The notes under the pieces are model-generated. The model was not told the origin of the DNA and made no database searches. It was given only the letters and a program-made list of their open reading frames with translations. Source: Candidatus Rifleibacteriota bacterium (lineage in GTDB: Bacteria > Muiribacteriota > Ozemobacteria > Ozemobacterales > Ozemobacteraceae). From it: a DNA stretch of 64,000 nucleotides. Shown piece after piece: positions 42,787 through 50,044 of the stretch; within the stretch, counting starts at the first letter, position 1, and every line of letters starts with the position of its first letter. The translations under genes were made by a program, and so were the position numbers. The stretch covers positions 50,367 to 114,366 of the forward strand of contig JADFZL010000021.1 in assembly GCA_015232575.1 (NCBI GenBank), written 5' to 3'.

Positions 42787-44048
42787 AGGTCAGAAACCTT
42801 ATCAGAGGTAGCCTTGCACAATTTCGTCAGAATCTGGTACGCACAGGTCTTACTCTTCTCGGAATTATTTTCGGAGTTGCTTCCGTTATCGCAATGATTA
42901 CAATCGGCGAAGGCGCTCAAAATGAAATCATGAAAAAGATTGAAAGTATGGGAGCAGATCTTGTACATGTCAGTGCCAACAGAATTGAAAAATCTCAGAT
43001 ATCTGAAATAATAAATGACTCCGAAGGTCTTTCAATGCGTGATGTCAGAGCGTTTGAAAAAATAATTCCGATGAATGGCAGATCAGTCACTCTTGTAAAT
43101 AAGGCAAAAATCGAAACTTCCAATCTCCCAATTCAGGGGGCAGAACTTGAAGTATACGCCGTGAGCAGAAGATTTCTTGAAGTAAATAATCTCAACCTTG
43201 TTGCCGGAAGAAACTTCTGTTCAGATGACTTTTCCATGAACGGATCTGTTGCATTAATCGGGCACACTTATTCTCTGCAGTTTTTTGAAAGCCCGAAAAT
43301 GGCTGTTGGACAGCAAATTAGATTAAATTACAAATGGTTTACGATAATCGGAGTATTCGGAAAATCTGAGGTTTCTGAGGAACCTGTGAAGAAAAAAAAG
43401 GGAAAAAGGAAGGTACCTGATGACTTAAATATGTACAGTCAATCTATTCTTCTTCCGATTTCAACATATTACGAAAAAATAGCTCCTCCAAAAGTATTTT
43501 CTGACCTTGATAAAATCACCATTAAGTGCAGAAGTCTTTCCGAAACCAACATGATTAAAGATGTGGCACAGAAAATTCTTTGTATTACACATAATGGCGT
43601 AAATGACTTCAAAATCGTTTCTCCGCTTGAACTTCTAGAACAGAAACAATCTACTCAGCAGGTTTTTAATGTTGTACTACTGAGCATTGCCTCTATTTCT
43701 CTTCTGGTTGGCGGAATTGGCATAATGAATATCATGCTTGCTAATGTCATGGAACGAAGACATGAAATTGGTGTCAGAAGAGCACTTGGTGCGAAAAAAA
43801 GACACATTGTCATGCAGTTTATGTTTGAATCAGTGTTTATCTGTCTTATCGGCGGTGCAGCCGGTGTTATAGCCGGAATGAGCCTGAGCCATGCTATTCT
43901 TACATTTACGAAAATTCCGGTTTCATTTTCTGCTCTTCCGATTTTTCTATCATTTGCAATTTCTTTTCTCGTGGGAATTATCTTCGGAATAATGCCTGCA
44001 CGGGAAGCGGCTAATCTTAATCCGGTGGAGGCATTACATTATGAATGA
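42783..44048 (+). CDS. MacB-type ABC permease (operon 2)
   Basis: 421 residues. First helix near 20-40, a periplasmic MacB_PCD-type domain (about 45-285) and three C-terminal helices with 'GGIGIMNIMLANVMERRHEIGVRRALGA' near 310-335. The periplasmic domain carries a short basic insert, EPVKKKKGKRKVP (about 200-212), echoing the Lys-rich insert of the preceding adaptor. The gene overlaps both neighbours by a few bases. With the separate ATPase it forms the inner-membrane engine of a tripartite exporter. Confidence 0.92.
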   Translation: MKVRNLIRGSLAQFRQNLVRTGLTLLGIIFGVASVIAMITIGEGAQNEIMKKIESMGADLVHVSANRIEKSQISEIINDSEGLSMRDVRAFEKIIPMNGRSVTLVNKAKIETSNLPIQGAELEVYAVSRRFLEVNNLNLVAGRNFCSDDFSMNGSVALIGHTYSLQFFESPKMAVGQQIRLNYKWFTIIGVFGKSEVSEEPVKKKKGKRKVPDDLNMYSQSILLPISTYYEKIAPPKVFSDLDKITIKCRSLSETNMIKDVAQKILCITHNGVNDFKIVSPLELLEQKQSTQQVFNVVLLSIASISLLVGGIGIMNIMLANVMERRHEIGVRRALGAKKRHIVMQFMFESVFICLIGGAAGVIAGMSLSHAILTFTKIPVSFSALPIFLSFAISFLVGIIFGIMPAREAANLNPVEALHYE

Positions 44049-45309
44049 TTGCGAGAATAATAAATCCATTTTTATCAGGCCTGTTATTCTATTTATTCTG
44101 ATTGTTCCGCTTATTCTCTGGATCTTGCCGTCATCTGACGCTGGAATTGAATCTGATGAGCTGATGTCGGTTTCTGTACAACGCGGAAATCTCCTTGAAA
44201 CATCAGTCTATTATGGGGAAATCCGGGCAAAAAAAACTGTTGATATTCATGTTCCGGAATTTCAGGAATACTTTGTTACAGTTAAAGAAGTTCTTGATGA
44301 CGGAAAACTTGTAAAAATGGGTGACACGATAATTCAAATCGAAGATTCCGGTTTCCGTAAAGCACTTGAGACTGCTATGAACGAGTTTGAACTTGCATCA
44401 GCAGACAGAGATAAACTTAAATTTGAACTGAAAAATGAGCGGATAAATCTTGAGCTTGATATTGAGCGGAAAAAGCTTGAACTGGAGAAAGCAAAGGTAA
44501 TGGTTGTTGAGAATTCGATCGTTATTTCTCAGATTGATCTGAAAAAATCAAAACTGGCAGTCGAACTCGCACAACTTGAGTTATCCCAGGCAGAAAAAGC
44601 TATCAGAGAATTTGATCAGAAGTGCCAGGTGGCGCTTAAAGTAAAAGATCTGAAAATTCTTGAGGCGAAAAAAACTGTTGAGCTTCAGCAGGCAAATATT
44701 GAAAAAGCTGTAGTCAAAGCTCCAAAAGATGGAATAATATTTAAACCTTTTGTCAGACTGAATAATGATAAGGGACGCGTAGAAAAAAGTAAAGTTGTCA
44801 GTCCGGGTGATAAACTGCTTGAAATACCCGATCTGAGTGCATTCGAGGGTGAAATATTTATTTCTCCGTCTGATAATAAATTTGTATCAACTGGAGACAG
44901 AGTTAGAATTTTTCTGAGTATTCTTCCGGAAAAGTCTTTTGAAGGAGTTGTTGTTTCGAAGGACTTGTACGCAATGAGCAGAAATGAACGACTTGGACGA
45001 AACGATCCGGAAGGGTACCTCAAGGAATACCGCACGGTTATTGATATAATTGCAAGTGATAGTGTTTTCAGACCGGGCATTACTTTCAAAGCTGAGATAA
45101 ATTCAGTGATTGCAACTGATTGTCTTTTTCTTCCAAGAGCCGCAGTTGAAACAGATCTGGATGAAAAATCATGCGTTTATCAGAAACTGAATAACGAGGA
45201 AGTGAAAAAAAACATCACTACAGGCCGCGGCGGAATCAACTTTGTAGAAATTTCCAGTGGGCTGGCAGCCGGTGAATCTGTAATTTTCAGACGCCTCGAA
45301 CAACCCTGA
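44041..45309 (+). CDS. HlyD/MacA-type periplasmic adaptor, second of operon 2
   Basis: 422 residues with an N-terminal anchor helix (about 14-32). A sandwich half ('VKEVLDDGKLVKMGDTIIQIED', about 80-100), a long coiled coil (about 105-215), the second half ('VVKAPKDGIIFKPFV') and a beta barrel ('DNKFVSTGDRVRIFLS') follow, with a C-terminal membrane-proximal domain. It matches typical MacA proteins in length and order. It is the last gene of the operon, giving two adaptor genes for one permease. A decamer repeat and a palindromic element follow at once. Confidence 0.85.
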   Translation: MNDCENNKSIFIRPVILFILIVPLILWILPSSDAGIESDELMSVSVQRGNLLETSVYYGEIRAKKTVDIHVPEFQEYFVTVKEVLDDGKLVKMGDTIIQIEDSGFRKALETAMNEFELASADRDKLKFELKNERINLELDIERKKLELEKAKVMVVENSIVISQIDLKKSKLAVELAQLELSQAEKAIREFDQKCQVALKVKDLKILEAKKTVELQQANIEKAVVKAPKDGIIFKPFVRLNNDKGRVEKSKVVSPGDKLLEIPDLSAFEGEIFISPSDNKFVSTGDRVRIFLSILPEKSFEGVVVSKDLYAMSRNERLGRNDPEGYLKEYRTVIDIIASDSVFRPGITFKAEINSVIATDCLFLPRAAVETDLDEKSCVYQKLNNEEVKKNITTGRGGINFVEISSGLAAGESVIFRRLEQP

Positions 45310-45355
45310 CCATTCTTAGTCATTCTTGACCATTCCTAGCCTTTCCTGACCATTT
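45306..45355. repeat. Five tandem decamers, CTGACCATTC-like
   Basis: Five 10-bp units (CTGACCATTC, TTAGTCATTC, TTGACCATTC, CTAGCCTTTC, CTGACCATTT) begin within the stop codon of the adaptor gene and run into the palindromic element. Confidence 0.65.
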
Positions 45356-45358
45356 GCT

Positions 45359-45439
45359 GTCATTTCGACCGAAGGGAGAAATCTCGTATTTTCCGCTTGA
45401 TCGAACCTTTCTGAGATCTCTCCCTTCGGTCGAGATGAC
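45359..45439. repeat. Dispersed palindromic element, copy 5 (best preserved)
   Basis: Arms 45359-45384 and 45414-45439 pair with only 2 mismatches in 26 bp around a 29-bp loop. The arms start GTCATTTCGACCGAAGGGAG and end with its inverse. Confidence 0.85.
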
Positions 45440-45478
45440 AAAATTATATCAACGCTCATTGAAAAGTTCCTATTTTCT

Positions 45479-45520
45479 CCCTTTCCCCATCGGCAGCGTA
45501 GGAGAGGTTAGGGGAAAGGG
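45479..45520. other. Ten-bp perfect inverted repeat between convergent genes
   Basis: CCCTTTCCCC (45479-45488) and GGGGAAAGGG (45511-45520) pair perfectly around a 22-base loop. It may act as a terminator for the convergent transcripts, although no strong T-run follows. Confidence 0.5.
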
Positions 45521-45615
45521 TTCTTAATCTGAAAACCGGAACGTTTCTATGCCTTTTTATATAGTTCGCCAGGAGATTGATAATTTATGTTAGTGAGGGG
45601 AATGACGGGGCTCTA

Positions 45616-46713
45616 TCATTTATCCCAGGTTATTCCGTCGATATGTTTAATTCCCAGTCCGGGAAGATCTGGAACGGTAATTACTCCGCCTTCGAATGAG
45701 ATTCCGCCTTTTACAGGGTCTTCAGAGCAGAGAACCGGGCTGTCGAGGTCGCATCTTGTAATTATTCTTTTTGCGCATGCAAGGTGTGCGGCCGCTGTAA
45801 CACTTAATTTGCTTTCCATCATGCAGCCCATAAAACACTCAGTAGCGTGAAGCTCTGCAAGTGCGCAGACTGTCATTGCCTGGCGTAGCCCTGATGTTTT
45901 CATCAATTTAATATTCAGAAAGTCTGCCGCTTTCATAGATAATATTTTTTCTGCATCAAGAGGAGAAAACACGCTCTCATCGGCAAGAACAGGTGTTTGT
46001 ATAGAGTCTCTGACCTGTTTGAGTCCTTCAACGTCATGAGCGGTAACAGGCTGTTCAAGCAATTCGATGCTGATTCCGCTTTCTTCAATCATTTTCATTA
46101 TATGAATCGCTTCTTTTGATTTCCAGCCCTGATTAGCATCAAGCCTCAAAGAAACGTCAGCTCCGACTGATTTTCTGATTTCCTGAATACGTTTGATATC
46201 AAGTTTATAATCTTGTCCAACTTTCAGTTTTAATATTCTGAACCCGCGGGATATTGCTTCAATAGAGTCCTTCGCCATTTCCTCAGGTGAGTTGAGGCTT
46301 ATTGTTAGATCAGTTTCAACTTTATTTCTGAATCCGCCGAGAAATCTGTAGAGAGGAATTTTGTACATCTGGCAGAAAAGATCATGAAGAGCGATATCAA
46401 CAGCGGCTTTGGCGCTGGTATTTTTTATGCACGATGTTTCAAGAAGAAAAAGAACTTCGTCCAGGTTTTCAATTCTTTTTCCGATAAGTCTGGGTTTGAT
46501 GAATTCGTGGATTGCTCCGCGAATTCCGGCTGAAGAATCACCGGTTATTGGTCCGGTGGCGGGAGCTTCACCTAAACCAGAAATACCATCATCTGTTTCG
46601 ATAAGTACAATGTTTGTGACAAGATGTTCGAGGGTTCTCAGAGCAGTTTTGAAAGCCTTCCTGAGCGGAATGGACAAAGTCCCGGTTTTAATATCTATAA
46701 TCTTCATATTCAT
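45616..46713 (-). CDS. Dipeptide (L-Ala-D/L-Glu) epimerase, enolase superfamily
   Basis: Predicted to convert L-Ala-D-Glu from peptidoglycan to L-Ala-L-Glu so that it can be degraded. 365 residues, the usual length. The catalytic Lys pair is KLK (162/164) and the metal ligands are Asp192, Glu220 and Asp245, followed by the second base Lys269. The CDLDSP motif (Asp322, Asp324) is the dipeptide-amino-group site that separates this group from muconate cycloisomerases. AAGGA precedes the ATG. It is the last gene of a minus-strand set with a DUF819 permease and a wall amidase. Confidence 0.9.
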   Translation of the reverse strand: MNMKIIDIKTGTLSIPLRKAFKTALRTLEHLVTNIVLIETDDGISGLGEAPATGPITGDSSAGIRGAIHEFIKPRLIGKRIENLDEVLFLLETSCIKNTSAKAAVDIALHDLFCQMYKIPLYRFLGGFRNKVETDLTISLNSPEEMAKDSIEAISRGFRILKLKVGQDYKLDIKRIQEIRKSVGADVSLRLDANQGWKSKEAIHIMKMIEESGISIELLEQPVTAHDVEGLKQVRDSIQTPVLADESVFSPLDAEKILSMKAADFLNIKLMKTSGLRQAMTVCALAELHATECFMGCMMESKLSVTAAAHLACAKRIITRCDLDSPVLCSEDPVKGGISFEGGVITVPDLPGLGIKHIDGITWDK

Positions 46714-46734
46714 TATTCCTTAAAAATTTAGGTA

Positions 46735-47898
46735 TCAAATAATGGCAAGAATTTTCCCTACTGCAAGTCCAACGGGAGTTCCGATGATATAGCCGAGCAT
46801 TGCCATCAGAACGCCTACCGGAACAAGAACTTCGCTATAGGCGGCAGCAAGAATTGGAGCAGAGGCTATTCCACCGATGTTTGCAAGACTTGCAACACCG
46901 CATGTAAAAAGATCAAGTTTAAACAGTTTTGCAATTGTTGCCAGTAGTACTGCATGAATGAAAATGATGAGAATTCCTGAAAAAATAAACGCCGGAGCAC
47001 CGCTGAACGCGCTGAGGTCAGTTCTTGAGGCCATAAGCGCCACAATAACATACAACGAAAAACTTGAAAGGTTAGAAATTCCCTGAGTTTTGCCAAGGCT
47101 TGTCATGGCGCAGATTATTCCGATTGCGGTAATGATAAGAACCGTCCATGTATATGTCGAAACAAATTCAGAGTCCGGAAGATAGGCGGCAGCGCTTCCG
47201 GATATTGCTGAAAAGAAAAATGCGGATCCAGTAAGCAGGGTGAAATCTGAGAAAGTGCTCTCAGCGGTTTTATCACATGTCTTATCCGAATTACCGAGTT
47301 CACTTCCGATTTTGGTCAATTGCTCTGTATCAGCTCCGGTCCATCTGTTAAAGCGTGCAGCCATCGGAACAAACATCAGCAGTAACATGACCCAGAGAGA
47401 ATAAGCTATCGAATCAGTAATCAATGCGTAACCCATAAGCGAATCGGGAACTTTGAGAGCGAGTTGTATGGCAGCCATGTTTCCGGTACCGCCGATCCAG
47501 GAGCCGCACAGTGCAGAAAGCGCTTTCCAGGAATCTGGTGCAAGATGGTTTTTCATTATCATATATGTGATGATGAAACCAAGACAGATAGAAAATGTTG
47601 CAGAAAAAAATCCCAGAATCATTCTGGGGCCAAGTTGAAATATTCTTCGAAGATCGCATCGCAGCAGCATCAGATAGATCATTGCCGGGAGCAGGTTATT
47701 TTTTACTTCTTTGTAATAGAAACTAATTTCATCTGTTTTTTTCCAGACTCCCGCAGTTGCGAGGAGCATTACAGAGAAGTAAAGGAAAACTATTCCCGGT
47801 ACCCATGCAAAAAACCTCTGGTACTTTTTGTCAAGCTGAACTATAACTGCTGCGATGAAAACCAGTGATGCCAGATAGGAGAAACCAGTTTGAATCAT
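46735..47898 (-). CDS. DUF819-family membrane protein
   Basis: 387 residues with about ten membrane helices and the family phrases 'LCGSWIGGTGNMAAIQLAL', 'DSIAYSLWVMLLL' and 'ASLANIGGIASAPILAAAY'. DUF819 (YjcL-like) proteins are uncharacterised transporters of a two-repeat fold. The start overlaps the amidase stop by 4 bp and its stop is 21 bp before the epimerase start, so all three are cotranscribed. By context it may import muropeptides or L-Ala-Glu dipeptide; this is inference. Confidence 0.85.
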   Translation of the reverse strand: MIQTGFSYLASLVFIAAVIVQLDKKYQRFFAWVPGIVFLYFSVMLLATAGVWKKTDEISFYYKEVKNNLLPAMIYLMLLRCDLRRIFQLGPRMILGFFSATFSICLGFIITYMIMKNHLAPDSWKALSALCGSWIGGTGNMAAIQLALKVPDSLMGYALITDSIAYSLWVMLLLMFVPMAARFNRWTGADTEQLTKIGSELGNSDKTCDKTAESTFSDFTLLTGSAFFFSAISGSAAAYLPDSEFVSTYTWTVLIITAIGIICAMTSLGKTQGISNLSSFSLYVIVALMASRTDLSAFSGAPAFIFSGILIIFIHAVLLATIAKLFKLDLFTCGVASLANIGGIASAPILAAAYSEVLVPVGVLMAMLGYIIGTPVGLAVGKILAII

Positions 47899-48926
47899 AA
47901 TTCCTCGGGTATTTCGTTTAATTTTTTCATGCCGATATTTTTGATGATTTCTTCGATATAATAAGGGTGACGATTATAAACAGTATCACCGGGGCAGGTT
48001 TTGGTCGAAAAATTCCTGTGACCGTACAACTCTCTTTCCGGATTGATCTTATAATTGTAACAAAGCCAAGAAAGAAGTTTCAGAAGCGAGGTTTCAATTT
48101 TTTCATTCAGCGGATCTTTTTCCGGATCGTAATTGCCAATAACGCATACACCGATCATTGATTTATTTGGAGAACAGTGCGACCCAACGGCTGTGTCTGG
48201 GCGACCTTCGTAGATGAGCCCATCAGGTCCGATCAGGTAATGATATCCGATGTCAATCCAGCCAGTGTTTGAGCTGTCCATGTGATAACCCTGAATTCCG
48301 CGTATGCTCGCTGAACCGATGTATTGAAGCTGATTTGGAATCCATGAATGATGGACAACGATTTTTGTCGGAGAATGAAGTGTATAGTCTGATTTTGGAG
48401 GTCTTGCTCCCCATTGTTTGCGTGTAACGATTTCAGGTTTTGGAAAATCAATAGTTGTAGTGATTGGTTTCGGTTTTTTCTCAAGGGAAATCATTACTTC
48501 TTCGCCGAGTTTTTTTCCCTGCGCGGTAAAGCTTTTGATAACGGTCTTTCCGCCTGATTTGTCTAACACAATAAAAAGCATCTGATATGCGTTTGTCGGA
48601 AGAGTTTTTGCAAAATGGTATTCATTATCAAATTCTTTGTAATCCGTCCAGCGATTTGAGTAATCCATTCTAAAACGTGCATAGCAATGAACTTCTGCCT
48701 GATCTGATTTCTCAGAATCAACTGAAATGAGAAGGTTGTCCATAGGGGAATTAAGCTCATAGACCTGACTTTCAAATCTTGCATAAGTCTTGTCCGATGT
48801 CTCAAAATTCAGCGTGACCGCAGTCTGGTACTGGGCGGTGTCTTCGTCCGCAGTACAAACAGACAAACCATTCAAAAGAAAATAACACACAGCTGCCAGG
48901 ATAAAAAACCTTTTGCTACTTTTCAT
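47895..48926 (-). CDS. Secreted PGRP-type N-acetylmuramoyl-L-alanine amidase
   Basis: A zinc amidase that cuts the bond between MurNAc and L-Ala. The ATG at 48926, 7 bases after GGAAGG, gives 343 residues with a signal peptide (cleaved near CTADE). The N-terminal half (about 30-150) is beta-rich and unassigned. The C-terminal Amidase_2/PGRP domain begins 'VTRKQWGARPPKSDY' and has the ligands His192/193 in VVHHSW, His303 in YGHRN and Cys311 in TCPGD, with 'IGYHYLIGPDGLIYEGRP' between. It is the first gene of the salvage set, so its released stem peptides could feed the permease and epimerase. Confidence 0.9.
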   Translation of the reverse strand: MKSSKRFFILAAVCYFLLNGLSVCTADEDTAQYQTAVTLNFETSDKTYARFESQVYELNSPMDNLLISVDSEKSDQAEVHCYARFRMDYSNRWTDYKEFDNEYHFAKTLPTNAYQMLFIVLDKSGGKTVIKSFTAQGKKLGEEVMISLEKKPKPITTTIDFPKPEIVTRKQWGARPPKSDYTLHSPTKIVVHHSWIPNQLQYIGSASIRGIQGYHMDSSNTGWIDIGYHYLIGPDGLIYEGRPDTAVGSHCSPNKSMIGVCVIGNYDPEKDPLNEKIETSLLKLLSWLCYNYKINPERELYGHRNFSTKTCPGDTVYNRHPYYIEEIIKNIGMKKLNEIPEEL

Positions 48927-49289
48927 ACTCAATCCTTCCTTAATACAAAAAATACTAAATACTCATTACTTAAACTTGCTTAAAAATTTGTATCAACGGA
49001 TACTTTAGACAGTCTATTCAATAAAGTACAAAAAATCAACATCTGGAAAAATATTTTCTGTGCTTCGAGATGCTTGTCCAGAAGCAACTTACACTTTGGT
49101 GTTTCATAATTTATGCAAGGTGAGTCCTCACAATTTGTTTGCTGCAGCAGCTTATGGCTATTGGGTGAGTATTGTGATATTCAATTTGTGAAGATATGTC
49201 ATTCTCATCAGTAACAAAAAAATTGCTGCAGCACCAAGAATTCTTAATATTTCGGCATCTGATGCTCATTTTCGCGAAGTTTATTTTTC

Positions 49290-49318
49290 TTGACTTTCAA
49301 TTAATTGAGGAATATATA
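49290..49318 (+). promoter_or_regulatory. Sigma-70-type promoter for the secretion/pilus operon
   Basis: TTGACT (49290-49295), a 17-bp spacer, and TATATA (49313-49318), about 100 bp upstream of the pseudopilin ATG. TATACT, two bases further on, is an alternative -10 with a 19-bp spacer. Confidence 0.5.
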
Positions 49319-49331
49319 CTTAAAACGGGTG

Positions 49332-49346
49332 GCGATTTTAAATCGC
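49332..49346. promoter_or_regulatory. Palindrome just downstream of the pilus promoter
   Basis: GCGATTT-T-AAATCGC is a perfect 15-bp palindrome whose centre lies about +15 from the expected transcription start, where a repressor could bind. It could equally be the base of a short RNA hairpin. Confidence 0.4.
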
Positions 49347-49418
49347 TTCTCCGGAAGTTATTTATAAGATGATATGTACCATCTTAAATTTTAAATTTTA
49401 AATTTTGGAGGAACCTTC

Positions 49419-49934
49419 ATGAAGAGAGGTTTTACGTTGCTTGAGCTTTTGCTCGTTGTTGCTATTCTGGCTATTTTAGCCGCTGCTGTCGGTCCCAGCT
49501 TTTTGAGACAGGGAAACGATGCAATGATGAATGCCAGAAAAGACAAGTTTATCAATAATCTGAATACAATTACTCTTGCCACTAACATGACATTGCTTGC
49601 ATCGGATACTATTCAGCAGCTTTTCAGCAGTAACACTACATATACCAATGTTTATTCCCCAGCTGGCACTACCGATGGTCTTAAATATCTGGTCGCCAGT
49701 AGTGTAATTCAACTTGATACAGGTTTATACGAAAATGCTCAGGGCCAGATCAGATACTTCGGTCTTGCAGTAGATTGTGGACAAACTGATAATCCCGGAT
49801 TACCTGGATCCTATTCCATCGTATTATATTCAAATGCGACGACTCCAACTATTATTACCAATGGAGATAATGTGTTGGGACGTCTAAAGACCAGTAGTGC
49901 TGGTGATTATTGGGAATTAATTAAAAATCAGTAG
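49419..49934 (+). CDS. Major type II secretion/type IV pilus-like pseudopilin
   Basis: Subunit of the periplasmic pseudopilus. 171 residues with a short leader MKRG and the canonical FTLLELLLVVAILAILAA helix; Glu5 follows the cleavage site between Gly4 and Phe5 of the precursor. The C-terminal domain (about 45-171) is Thr/Ser/Asn-rich and lacks an obvious GspG calcium site, so an assignment to GspG or a pilin is not firm. GGAGG precedes the ATG. It is the first gene of the operon, and a stem-loop after its stop may leave it expressed more than the downstream genes. Confidence 0.88.
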   Translation: MKRGFTLLELLLVVAILAILAAAVGPSFLRQGNDAMMNARKDKFINNLNTITLATNMTLLASDTIQQLFSSNTTYTNVYSPAGTTDGLKYLVASSVIQLDTGLYENAQGQIRYFGLAVDCGQTDNPGLPGSYSIVLYSNATTPTIITNGDNVLGRLKTSSAGDYWELIKNQ

Positions 49935-49961
49935 TGAATTGATCAGTTACAAAAAATCATA

Positions 49962-49987
49962 CAGCCCGGCATTTAAAATGCCGGCTG
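49962..49987 (+). terminator. Stem-loop after the major pseudopilin gene
   Basis: CAGCCCGGCATTT pairs with AAATGCCGGCTG (one-base bulge) around a tight loop. No long T-run follows, so it is more likely a partial terminator or mRNA stabiliser that sets pilin above the downstream genes. Confidence 0.5.
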
Positions 49988-50044
49988 TAATTAGATTTAG
50001 CATGTGTTAGATGTGCTGATTTTTCATATCTTAGGGGAGAAAAC

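Larger units (their letters stand above)
45310..45615. other. Convergent intergenic region of repeats and a long stem
   Basis: Holds the decamers, palindromic copy 5 (45359-45439) and a 10-bp perfect stem at 45479-45520. No gene was seen. Confidence 0.65.
48927..49418. other. Divergent intergenic region with pilus-operon promoter
   Basis: Between the divergent amidase and pseudopilin genes. The right third holds the -35/-10 pair, a palindrome and three ATTTTAA repeats before the ribosome site. The rest is AT-rich without recognisable features. Confidence 0.6.
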
